Assembly: GCA_937859855.1 (NCBI GenBank)
Contig: CALMAR010000114.1
Location: forward strand, 2,307 to 15,362
Source of the DNA: an uncultured Kineosporia sp.
Lineage (GTDB): Bacteria > Actinomycetota > Actinomycetes > Actinomycetales > Kineosporiaceae
Length of the DNA: 13,056 nucleotides
Reading direction: 5' to 3'
The translations under genes were made by a program, and so were the position numbers. Of this stretch, positions 1 through 5,834 are shown piece after piece (the first letter of the stretch is position 1; each line of letters starts with the position of its first letter). The notes below the pieces were generated by a model. The model was not told the origin of the DNA, made no database searches, and worked only from the letters and a program-made list of their open reading frames with translations.

Positions 1-1
1 C

Positions 2-211
2 GGGGGGGGGGCGCCGGGGCCCGGGCTGCCCCGGGGCCTGCGGGCCGTCCTGGTGTTCCGCTTCTACGAAGACCTGACCGAAGCAGAGACCGCCCGGGCG
101 ATGAAGTGCTCGATCGGCACCGTGAAGTCGCAGACCCGGGCCGCGCTGCACCGATTGCGGGAACGCGCACCCGAACTGGAATTCCTGCTGCGCGAGGAGG
201 TGGCCCGGTGA
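2..211 (+). CDS. SigE-family ECF RNA polymerase sigma factor, C-terminal fragment
   Basis: Cut by the left edge; 69 codons remain, ending in TGA at 209-211. The fragment is sigma region 4, which recognises the -35 element. Residues about 10-60 read LPRGLRAVLVFRFYEDLTEA, followed by the helix-turn-helix around ETARAMKCSIGTVKSQTRAALHRLRE. The RAVLV-RFYEDLTEAETA pattern and the GTVKSQ recognition helix are typical of actinobacterial SigE-family (sigma-70 family, ECF) factors, which are usually about 170 aa. Regions 2 and the linker lie outside the window. The gene shares four bases (GTGA) with the next gene, so the two are almost certainly co-translated, and the next product is the likely regulator or partner. 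The first codons are a run of G (GGGAPGPG), which is odd and may be poor sequence at a contig end. The family call is firm; the target regulon is unknown. Confidence 0.85.
   Translation, partial: GGGAPGPGLPRGLRAVLVFRFYEDLTEAETARAMKCSIGTVKSQTRAALHRLRERAPELEFLLREEVAR
195..200 (+). promoter_or_regulatory. Ribosome binding site deciding the GTG start at 208
   Basis: AGGAGG lies inside the end of the sigma factor gene, seven bases before GTG 208. It supports that start over the in-frame ATG at 106, which would make the protein overlap the sigma factor gene by about 100 bases. Confidence 0.7.
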
Positions 212-1491
212 GCGGTGACCTGCGGGAGTTGCTGGACGACATCGCCGGCCAGGAAGTGCGTGGGCTGCGGGTAGACCTGGCCGGCGCGACCGAGCAGGCC
301 CGAAACCGCCGGACCCGGCTACGGCTGGTCTCCTCCAACGTGATGATGCTGGCGGCGGCCGCCGCGGTACTCGGTGTCCTGCTGCCTGTGCTGCTGGTGG
401 TCAGCACCGTGCACACCAGTCACCGAGGCCACCGGCGCGCATCCATGTCCCAGGACTGGGGCTGGCTGCCCGTCGACCGTACGCCGTCGGTGACGCAGGT
501 TCACATGGCCCGCGCACGGATGCTGCTGGCCATGTTCCCGCAGGCCCGGGTGATCACAGACGCCAAGAGGTCGCAGCCGCTGCACAGCACCGGACGGGCG
601 CCCGTGGTGCTGTCCGAGGACGGCAAGACGTACGCGGCGTTGCCGTGGGACAAGACCGCCGGGATCTACACCCTGTCCCAGGACGGCACCCGGGTCGCCT
701 GGGCCACCGTCACCGTTGAGGCCAAGCGGGCCAGCATCCGAGTGCACCAGATCACCCTGGCCCAGGGTACGGAGCACATCCTGACCATGCCGCCGCAGAC
801 CTGGGACGAGCGACCCACATCGCTGTTCTTCGACAGCCGCGACGGCCACAGCCTCGTCATCTTCACCCGCAGCGTCCTGGGGGTCTCACCCAAGCAGGCG
901 CACCTGTGGTCATGGACTCCCGGATCCAGCCATCCGTCCGCGCGGCAGCTATGCAGCTGCCTGCCCACCCCCTTCGGCCTGGACGCCGACGGCCGACCAT
1001 GGCAGGCAACCAACAAGCTCGGCCACTACCCCGCCTACCGACGCTCCCCGGCTGTCCTCGGCGTCCCGACCTGGTTGGGCTCCAACGACATCGTCACCCA
1101 ACGATTCGTCGTCAGTACAACCGGCCGCGGCGTCACCGGCCTTGGCTACACGACGCCCTCGGTGTTCCATGAAGGTGACCACTTTCCGCTTCAGTTCACC
1201 CTGACCGGCCCGGGGACCAAGCAGACGATCACCGTGAGCCCACCGGCTCGCGGTCCAGCAGCATCCCCACCCCAAGGTGCCGCAGTGATGGATGTCTTCA
1301 CCTCGGCGCTGGACTGGACCAACCACGGAATCGTGACCCTTTACCAGCCTCGTGCGTTCCGCCACGACATCGACAACTCGCTTCTGCTCGTCAACCCCGA
1401 CTCCGGACGAAGCCGCACCATCGGTATCGGCGATCCCCGCTCCATCCCGCTCGCGGTCTCGACCGCCCTGACCACCGGTCAAGCACCCTGA
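208..1491 (+). CDS. Single-pass membrane protein with beta-propeller-like outer domain, sigma factor partner
   Basis: 427 aa from GTG 208, overlapping the sigma factor stop. Residues 1-44 are a charged cytoplasmic tail, 45-69 a strongly hydrophobic membrane segment (VMMLAAAAAVLGVLLPVLLV), and the remaining 350 or so residues would be outside the cell. The outer part carries repeated short strand blocks such as SEDGKTYAALPW and LSQDGTRVAWATV, as in WD40/TolB-like beta-propellers, plus a CSC pair. Many actinobacterial SigE-family genes are followed by such a protein. By position and topology it could be the anti-sigma or signal-sensing partner, but the HxxxCxxC zinc anti-sigma motif is absent and the cytoplasmic tail is very short. 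So the coupling to the sigma factor is seen, while the anti-sigma role is an inference. No enzyme motif was recognised. Confidence 0.75.
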   Translation: MSGDLRELLDDIAGQEVRGLRVDLAGATEQARNRRTRLRLVSSNVMMLAAAAAVLGVLLPVLLVVSTVHTSHRGHRRASMSQDWGWLPVDRTPSVTQVHMARARMLLAMFPQARVITDAKRSQPLHSTGRAPVVLSEDGKTYAALPWDKTAGIYTLSQDGTRVAWATVTVEAKRASIRVHQITLAQGTEHILTMPPQTWDERPTSLFFDSRDGHSLVIFTRSVLGVSPKQAHLWSWTPGSSHPSARQLCSCLPTPFGLDADGRPWQATNKLGHYPAYRRSPAVLGVPTWLGSNDIVTQRFVVSTTGRGVTGLGYTTPSVFHEGDHFPLQFTLTGPGTKQTITVSPPARGPAASPPQGAAVMDVFTSALDWTNHGIVTLYQPRAFRHDIDNSLLLVNPDSGRSRTIGIGDPRSIPLAVSTALTTGQAP

Positions 1492-1492
1492 A

Positions 1493-1632
1493 GAATCGCG
1501 AGGCCGAGGCCGAGGCCAATGCCGCGTGGCCGGGCGTGTGCGCTCAGAGCCGCGCTGGAATGGCTCGGCGAGCGTGGAAACCGACTGTGGGGTGAGCTTT
1601 TCGCCGGTGTTCTCGACAATCACCATTCCGCT
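1493..1632 (-). pseudogene. Sensor histidine kinase remnant (ATP-binding domain scrap)
   Basis: Read on the - strand, this stretch gives SGMVIVENTGEKLTPQSVST and then LAEPFQRGSERTR, matching the G1-like box (V-V-NTG) and F box (L-EPF-RG) of OmpR-partner histidine kinases. After a one-base shift of frame the next codons read RGIGLGLGLAIL, the G2 box. The kinase therefore survives only as about 45 codons of the HATPase domain, broken by a frameshift just before the G2 box. Nothing of the dimerisation domain, the phospho-accepting His box or the membrane part could be found upstream on this strand. On the other side the similarity stops within a few bases of the stop codon of the neighbouring + strand gene (1491), as if a deletion joined the two. 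No response regulator is nearby. Confidence 0.6.
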
Positions 1633-1866
1633 GGCCTGGTGTAAAGCACGCCTCCATCCAAGGCGGCGCCGCGCGCGCCGGGCGTTTGAGGTTCTTGTGG
1701 GCGGGCTCCGCGGCGCCCCGCTGGCTGGTCCGCCCCAGGCTCGAACAACGCAGCGGCGTCGGCACTCGTCGGCCACGGTCTGCAGGATGGATTGCCGGCG
1801 GGCGTGACTCGATCGCTCGCACCACCTTCCGCCACCGCCGGCCAGTCGAACGCTGTCAGGAAGACC
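1633..1866. other. Non-coding gap between kinase remnant and PadR promoter
   Basis: All six frames were considered. The only open frames here are compositional (Arg/Ala/Pro-rich) with no start signal and no recognisable motif. It may hold further decayed kinase sequence on the - strand, but nothing could be matched. Confidence 0.4.
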
Positions 1867-1895
1867 TTGCATCTGGCTGGTATAACGGTTATACA
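1867..1895 (+). promoter_or_regulatory. Candidate promoter of the PadR-ABC operon
   Basis: TTGCAT (1867-1872), a 17-base spacer and TATACA (1890-1895) form a plausible but weak sigma-A-type promoter. The -10 box sits in the right half of the palindrome at 1880-1894, so a repressor bound there would block it. The spacing is right; the -35 match is only three of six bases. Confidence 0.4.
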
Positions 1896-1911
1896 GGGGC
1901 TAACGGTTATA
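1880..1911 (+). promoter_or_regulatory. Palindromic operator with a second copy, likely PadR site
   Basis: GTATAAC-G-GTTATAC (1880-1894) is a perfect seven-base inverted repeat around one central base. The core TAACGGTTATA (1883-1893) recurs at 1901-1911, 18 bases downstream, where the left arm is less complete. Such an AT-rich dyad stands out in this GC-rich DNA. It overlaps the presumed -10 region and ends at the ribosome binding site of the PadR gene, so autoregulation is likely. PadR proteins bind as dimers to inverted repeats; that this PadR binds here is inferred. Confidence 0.6.
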
Positions 1912-1916
1912 GGAGG
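1911..1916 (+). promoter_or_regulatory. Ribosome binding site deciding the PadR start
   Basis: AGGAGG lies six bases before ATG 1923 and rules out the upstream in-frame start at 1686, which lacks such a site and would extend the protein through non-conserved sequence. Confidence 0.75.
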
Positions 1917-1922
1917 TTGCCG

Positions 1923-2447
1923 ATGCAGCAGGAAGCGCTGTTGGCGATGCTGGCGAAGGAGCCGTCACACGGTTACGAGCTGCGCGCGCGACTCCGCGCT
2001 GCGCTGGGGCCGCTGGGTGAGGCCATGAACGCCGGCCACATCTATGTGACGCTGACTCGGCTGGAGAAGGCTGGACTCGTCGCCTCGGAGCGATTGACCG
2101 GGCTGGAGGCGTCTGACCGGAAAAGGTACGAACTGACCGCACAGGGGCAGCAGCGGGTCGCCGAGTGGCTGACCGAGGTGAGTTGGCCCAAACCCGATCT
2201 TGCGGAGTTTCACCTCAAACTGGTCGCGGCGGCATCGGCCCGGCTGGCCGACCCGCTCACCCTCGTGGATGCGCAACGCCGTGAGTTGCTGCGGCGGTTG
2301 CGAGACGCCCAACGCGCCGCGATGGCCGAGCCAGACCGGTCGGACGCCGCGCTCCTGTTGGAGGGGATCGTGCTTCGCCTCCAGGCGGACCTTCGCTGGC
2401 TGGAAGCGTGCGAACAGAGCTGGACCAGCAGAAGGAGCGGACTGTGA
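1923..2447 (+). CDS. PadR-family transcriptional regulator
   Basis: 174 aa. Residues 1-80 are the winged helix of the PadR family: EALLAMLAKEPSHGYELRAR, then HIYVTLTRLEKAGLVASE and the wing DRKRYELTAQGQQRVAEWL. The HGYEL and IYVTLTRLEKAGLV signatures are family hallmarks. Residues about 90-165 form the alpha-helical C-terminal domain used for dimerisation (Vir_act_alpha_C type), rich in Leu and Arg. The start is set by AGGAGG at 1911. The gene overlaps the ABC ATPase gene by four bases (GTGA), so regulator and transporter are one translationally coupled unit. PadR proteins of this arrangement repress a drug- or peptide-efflux transporter and release the DNA on binding a ligand; the palindrome just upstream is the likely target. 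The ligand is unknown. Confidence 0.92.
   Translation: MQQEALLAMLAKEPSHGYELRARLRAALGPLGEAMNAGHIYVTLTRLEKAGLVASERLTGLEASDRKRYELTAQGQQRVAEWLTEVSWPKPDLAEFHLKLVAAASARLADPLTLVDAQRRELLRRLRDAQRAAMAEPDRSDAALLLEGIVLRLQADLRWLEACEQSWTSRRSGL
2432..2437 (+). promoter_or_regulatory. Ribosome binding site for the ABC ATPase gene
   Basis: AAGGAG, six bases before GTG 2444. It fixes the start inside the PadR stop codon rather than at the ATG at 2408. Confidence 0.65.
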
Positions 2448-3187
2448 ACGAGAGCAGAGCAGTCGTGTTGCGAGCCAGCGGGGTGTGCAAGGAGTACGGA
2501 AAGGGCGAGGGCCTGGTACGCGCCGTGGACGCCGTCGACCTCGCGGTCGCTGCGGGAGAGACGGTCGCGGTGATGGGCCCCAGCGGCTGCGGCAAGTCCA
2601 CGCTTCTGCACTTGCTCGGCGGTCTGGATCGAGTTTCGGGTGGCGAGGTATGGCTTGCTGGACGCCGGATCGACAACCTCGGGGAGCGGGCACTCGCACG
2701 GATACGCCGTACCGATGTGGGATTCGTGTTTCAGGCGTTCCATCTGATGGAGGAGCTCACGGCGGCTGAGAACGTCGAGATGGCAGCCCTGGTGGCCGGC
2801 CGCTCACCGCACGTCGCACGCAGGCGGGCCGCGGACCTGCTGGAACAGGTCGGGCTCAGCGACCGGGCCGACTTCTTGCCCACGGCGCTTTCCGGCGGTC
2901 AGCGGCAGCGGGTCGCCGTGGCGCGGGCGCTGGCCAACGAGCCGCTCGTGGTGCTCGCCGACGAACCCACCGGCAATCTGGACAGTGCTGCGACCGTCGA
3001 CGTACTGCGCCTGTTCGAGAGCCTGCATGAGGCGGGCCAGACACTCGTCATCGTGACCCACGACACGCGGATCGCCGCCACCGCCGACCGGTTGGTGACG
3101 ATGCGGGACGGAGCCTTCGTCGACGACACCCGGCTGACCGGCGGCACGACGGGCCAACTCGGCGCCCTCGCCGGCCTGGAGGGTTGA
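2444..3187 (+). CDS. ABC transporter ATP-binding protein, MacB/LolD type
   Basis: 247 aa, a complete nucleotide-binding domain. Walker A is GPSGCGKST (45-53), the Q-loop Gln is 97 (FVFQAFHL), the signature is LSGGQRQ (149-155), Walker B is VVLADEP (169-175), the D-loop is NLD (178-180) and the switch His is 206 (VTHD). All catalytic positions are intact. The KEYGKGEGLVRAVDAVDL start and FQAFHLMEELTAAENV stretch belong to the MacB/LolD/FtsE-like class, which pairs with FtsX-type permeases rather than classical exporters. It starts at GTG 2444 inside the PadR stop and its own stop abuts the permease gene. It should sit on the cytoplasmic face and drive the permease as a dimer. Substrate unknown; antimicrobial or peptide efflux is the usual role for PadR-linked copies. 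Confidence 0.93.
   Translation: MNESRAVVLRASGVCKEYGKGEGLVRAVDAVDLAVAAGETVAVMGPSGCGKSTLLHLLGGLDRVSGGEVWLAGRRIDNLGERALARIRRTDVGFVFQAFHLMEELTAAENVEMAALVAGRSPHVARRRAADLLEQVGLSDRADFLPTALSGGQRQRVAVARALANEPLVVLADEPTGNLDSAATVDVLRLFESLHEAGQTLVIVTHDTRIAATADRLVTMRDGAFVDDTRLTGGTTGQLGALAGLEG
3178..3183 (+). promoter_or_regulatory. Ribosome binding site for the permease gene
   Basis: GGAGGG lies nine bases before ATG 3193. The alternative TTG at 3184 would follow it directly, too close to be used, so ATG 3193 is preferred. Confidence 0.55.
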
Positions 3188-3192
3188 CCCCG

Positions 3193-5055
3193 ATGGGCCG
3201 CATCCTGCTGGTGGTCCGGCTGGTTCTGCGTGACCTGCGGCGACGCCGGGCTGAGACCGCACTGCTGCTGCTGGCGATCATGGCCGCCACCACCACGCTC
3301 ACGCTGGGCCTGGTCCTGCGCGGAGTGACCCAGCACCCCTACGCCACCACGCGGGCGGCGACGGCCGGCCCCGATGTCATCGCCGCGGCGGTACCAGGAA
3401 TACAGGCCGCCGACGTCGCCGGACTCCAGGCACTGACCAGCAAGCCAGGGGTCGTCGCCTACAGCGGTCCGTACCCGGTTGCCGGCGCCACGCTCGGCGC
3501 AGGCAACAGGACCGCGCCCGTGCAGGCAGAGGGTCGCGATACCGGGAGCGCGACAGTGGACCAGCCGAAAGTGATCGAGGGCAGTTGGGTCACCGATGGA
3601 GGCGTGGTCGTGGAAGCCGCGCTGGCCGGCGTCCTGCGCATACATGCCGGGGAGTCGATCACACTCGGTGGCCACTCCTTCCATGTCGCAGGAGTGGCCG
3701 TGACCGCAGCCATCGCAAACGGCGTCGCACAGCATTACTCCAATCCAGTGGCCCGACCGGGTTCTCGCGAGGCCAACGCCCAGGTCGACGCCGACCCCGG
3801 ATTGGTGTGGCTCACGCGCTCGGACGTCGCCCTGGTGCAGCCAGATCCGACCCACCTCGCCTACCTGCTGAACCTGAAGGTGGCTGACCTGGCCCAGGCC
3901 CGGCTGTTCGCAGACAAGTACACGGTGGATCCTGGCCAGGTCGATGCCGGACCCGGCGGCCCCAGCCCGGATCAAGCGGGGCCGCTCGATCTGCAGCCCT
4001 GGCAGGACATCGCCGACAATGCAGCGAATCTCGTGCGCAACGAACAGCGGGCGTTGACGACCGGTGCCTCGTTGCTCGCCATCCTGGCTGTTGCCAGTGT
4101 CGCGGTCCTGGTCGGCGGCAGGATGGCCGACCAGACGCGGCGTGTCGGACTACTCAAGGCCATCGGCGGCACACCGGGCCTGGTCGCCACGGTGCTCCTC
4201 GCGGAGTACGTGATCGTCGCCTTGCTGGCCGCCGCCGCAGGCCTCCTCGTGGGCCGGCTGACCGCACCGCTTCTCACCGACCCGGGCGCGGGCCTGCTCA
4301 CCGCCGCCGCCAATCCGTCGCTCACCGCGTCCATCGCCGGACTCGCCGTCTCCGTGGCCCTCGGTGTGGCCGTGGCTGCGACATTGGTCCCAGCGGTTCG
4401 TGCGGCCCGTATCAGCACGGTCCGAGCGCTGGCCGGCTCGGCCCGCGCACCCCGACGGACGGGATGGCTCATCGCCCTGTCGGCGCGACTGCCCGTCTCG
4501 CTCCTGCTTGGCCTGAGGATCGCAGCTCGGCGCCCTCGGCGGGCAGTGTTAGCGGTGGTCAGCAGCGCGATCACGGTGAGCGGAATCGTCGCCGTGCTCG
4601 CGGCACATGCCCAGCTCAAGGACCAAGAGCGGCCGATAGCAACCGCATTCGACCAGCTGCGCGCAGACCGCCTGAACGACGTCATGCTGGTGATCACCCT
4701 GATGCTGGTGGCTCTCGCGGCCGTCAACGCCATCTTCATCACGTGGGCAAACGTCCTCGACACCCGGCATGCGTCAGCGCTGGCACGTGCGCTCGGCGTG
4801 ACACCGAGAGAGGTGACCGGAGGGCTGTCAGCAACGCAGTCCCTGCTGGCACTGACCGGCGCGGCTCTCGGCATCCCGTGTGGCATCTGCCTGTTCAAGA
4901 CCATCTCCGAAGACTTCGCGCCACTCCCGTCGTTTTGGTCGCTGGCAGCGGTACTGCTCGGAACCGTCCTGGTGATCGCGACCCTGACCACGATCCCAGC
5001 ACGGGTCGGCGCCCGTCGTCCCGTCGCCGAGATCCTCCAGGCCGAGCTCGCCTGA
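3193..5055 (+). CDS. FtsX/MacB-type ABC transporter permease
   Basis: 620 aa with about eight membrane segments: near 22-43, 288-310, 331-355, 379-403, 451-473, 497-520, 548-567 and 581-603. Between the first and second segments lies a large extracytoplasmic domain (about 45-285). Two FtsX-like repeats follow: residues 288-410, with the typical coupling sequence QTRRVGLLKAIGGTPG, and 497-615, with HASALARALGVTPREV. A fused four-plus-four layout with two FtsX domains is usual for actinobacterial two-gene MacB-like systems, though many are 750-850 aa; here the second outer loop (about 474-496) is almost absent, which accounts for the short length. The protein ends in VGARRPVAEILQAELA, a familiar family C-terminus. 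It forms the transporter with the ATPase encoded immediately upstream. Substrate not deducible; export or mechanical signalling of a cell-wall-active compound is likely. Confidence 0.9.
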   Translation: MGRILLVVRLVLRDLRRRRAETALLLLAIMAATTTLTLGLVLRGVTQHPYATTRAATAGPDVIAAAVPGIQAADVAGLQALTSKPGVVAYSGPYPVAGATLGAGNRTAPVQAEGRDTGSATVDQPKVIEGSWVTDGGVVVEAALAGVLRIHAGESITLGGHSFHVAGVAVTAAIANGVAQHYSNPVARPGSREANAQVDADPGLVWLTRSDVALVQPDPTHLAYLLNLKVADLAQARLFADKYTVDPGQVDAGPGGPSPDQAGPLDLQPWQDIADNAANLVRNEQRALTTGASLLAILAVASVAVLVGGRMADQTRRVGLLKAIGGTPGLVATVLLAEYVIVALLAAAAGLLVGRLTAPLLTDPGAGLLTAAANPSLTASIAGLAVSVALGVAVAATLVPAVRAARISTVRALAGSARAPRRTGWLIALSARLPVSLLLGLRIAARRPRRAVLAVVSSAITVSGIVAVLAAHAQLKDQERPIATAFDQLRADRLNDVMLVITLMLVALAAVNAIFITWANVLDTRHASALARALGVTPREVTGGLSATQSLLALTGAALGIPCGICLFKTISEDFAPLPSFWSLAAVLLGTVLVIATLTTIPARVGARRPVAEILQAELA

Positions 5056-5090
5056 AACCCCGAACCAGCATGAAGCGGTAGTCTCTTGAT

Positions 5091-5110
5091 GCCGCCTGGT
5101 TGTTGGCGGC
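5091..5110 (+). terminator. Small hairpin downstream of the permease gene
   Basis: GCCGCC (5091-5096) and GGCGGC (5105-5110) can pair around an eight-base loop, about 36 bases after the permease stop. There is no T-run, which is common for actinobacterial terminators but makes the call weak. The right arm touches the transposase-like remnant. Confidence 0.3.
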
Positions 5111-5202
5111 TCACCAGTGCAATGGTTTCGGTGTATGTCAGCGCGGTGTAACGGGATCCGGCTTCGAAGTGGTGGCAAGTGGCCCCCAACCAACCGACGC
5201 CA
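5107..5202 (-). pseudogene. Probable IS3-family transposase remnant (integrase core scrap)
   Basis: On the - strand the codons read CHHFEAGSRYTALTYTETIA. This closely follows the conserved HHSDAGSQYTSIRYTE-LA block around the second catalytic Asp of IS3-family transposases (rve integrase core). In this copy the SD of HHSD has become FE, so the catalytic Asp is lost. After about 25 codons the similarity ends; the expected following block (SVGS-GDSYDNA) is missing and no transposase start, first Asp or terminal inverted repeat could be found. It is best read as a fragment of a dead insertion sequence. A chance match is possible because the scrap is short, but the run of matching positions is unusual. 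Confidence 0.45.
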
Positions 5203-5307
5203 GGCTGATTGCTCGGCGCAGGCGGTCGCTGACGCCGTCCTGTACGTCTCGACCAGCTAGATCCGCACCGCCGCCTCGCGTGGCAATCACGACACCCGAA
5301 CCTCGTG

Positions 5308-5670
5308 CTAGCTAAATCGGGACGGCGGCTTTCGTGCGCGTCGTCCACCGCGTGCGATAACCAGGCTGAAAAGGTCGAGCGGGTCCAGATCGTCGACGAG
5401 AACCCCCTCCTTCTGCTCGGTAGCGATGCGCGCAATGGTTGGGCCGTCGATACCACCGCGCGGGCCGAAGAGATCGCCGGTCTGGGTCCGCTCGAGTCGA
5501 GCCCACGTGACCAGGCGGACGAGTACAGGGTCGCAGAGATAGTTGTTGAAGATCTTCACGACCCAAGCTGGAAAATCATTGGCGTCGAGGGAGATGGAAC
5601 CGGTGTTCTTGGCGACGTGCGCCGCGAAGTCGACTCGAACCCGCGCAGGGATACCTCCGACAGACCCCAC
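5308..5670 (-). pseudogene. TetR-family regulator remnant, ligand-binding domain only
   Basis: An open - strand frame ending in TAG at 5308-5310 whose codons from about 5620 down match the C-terminal domain of actinobacterial TetR regulators: AAHVAKNTGSISLDANDFPA, then IFNNYLCDPVLVRLVTWARL and a tail of GVLVDDLDPLDLFSLVIA. The N-terminal helix-turn-helix that should lie at about 5670-5830 is not recognisable in any - strand frame, and the far C-terminus turns into GGRRARKPPSRFS where ALAG-type sequence is expected, so both ends are damaged. Without the DNA-binding half it cannot act as a regulator. It sits directly downstream of a monooxygenase gene on the same strand; TetR proteins often control such enzymes, so the two may once have been a pair. 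The family call is good; pseudogene status rests on the missing HTH. Confidence 0.6.
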
Positions 5671-5834
5671 CCACTCGAAATGTCAACCATACGCCTGATG
5701 TCCTCTGAACGGCGTCTCCCAGCGGCCGTGAATGCCGGGTTCGCCAGCTCTTCGCAGTCGAGGGTGTAGTCGTCGGCGCGTCAGCGGCTGGGTAGGGGTT
5801 ATGAGCGCACGAACAGGCCCCCACTTTTGGCCGA

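Noticed and set aside
106..207. In-frame ATG extension of the membrane protein
   Set aside because: It would overlap the sigma factor gene for 100 bases and lacks a ribosome binding site; AGGAGG at 195-200 points to GTG 208.
1469..1481. TGACC-ACC-GGTCA hairpin as a terminator
   Set aside because: It lies inside the coding sequence, with a five-base stem and no T-run.
949..1490. Continuation of the - strand open frame beyond the kinase remnant
   Set aside because: It is antisense to the membrane protein gene and shows no motif; only the 1493-1632 part has kinase signatures.
1500..1517. Three tandem GAGGCC units as a microsatellite
   Set aside because: On the - strand they simply encode the Gly-Leu repeat of the histidine kinase G2 box.
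3972..5456. Long - strand open frame opposite the permease (494 codons)
   Set aside because: Ser/Arg/Ala-rich shadow of a GC-rich gene; the permease has clear family motifs and membrane segments. Only its 5107-5202 part showed a transposase-like block.
5305..5769. + strand open frame of 154 codons
   Set aside because: It is opposite the TetR remnant, has no ribosome binding site and no recognisable motif, whereas the - strand reads as a TetR ligand domain.
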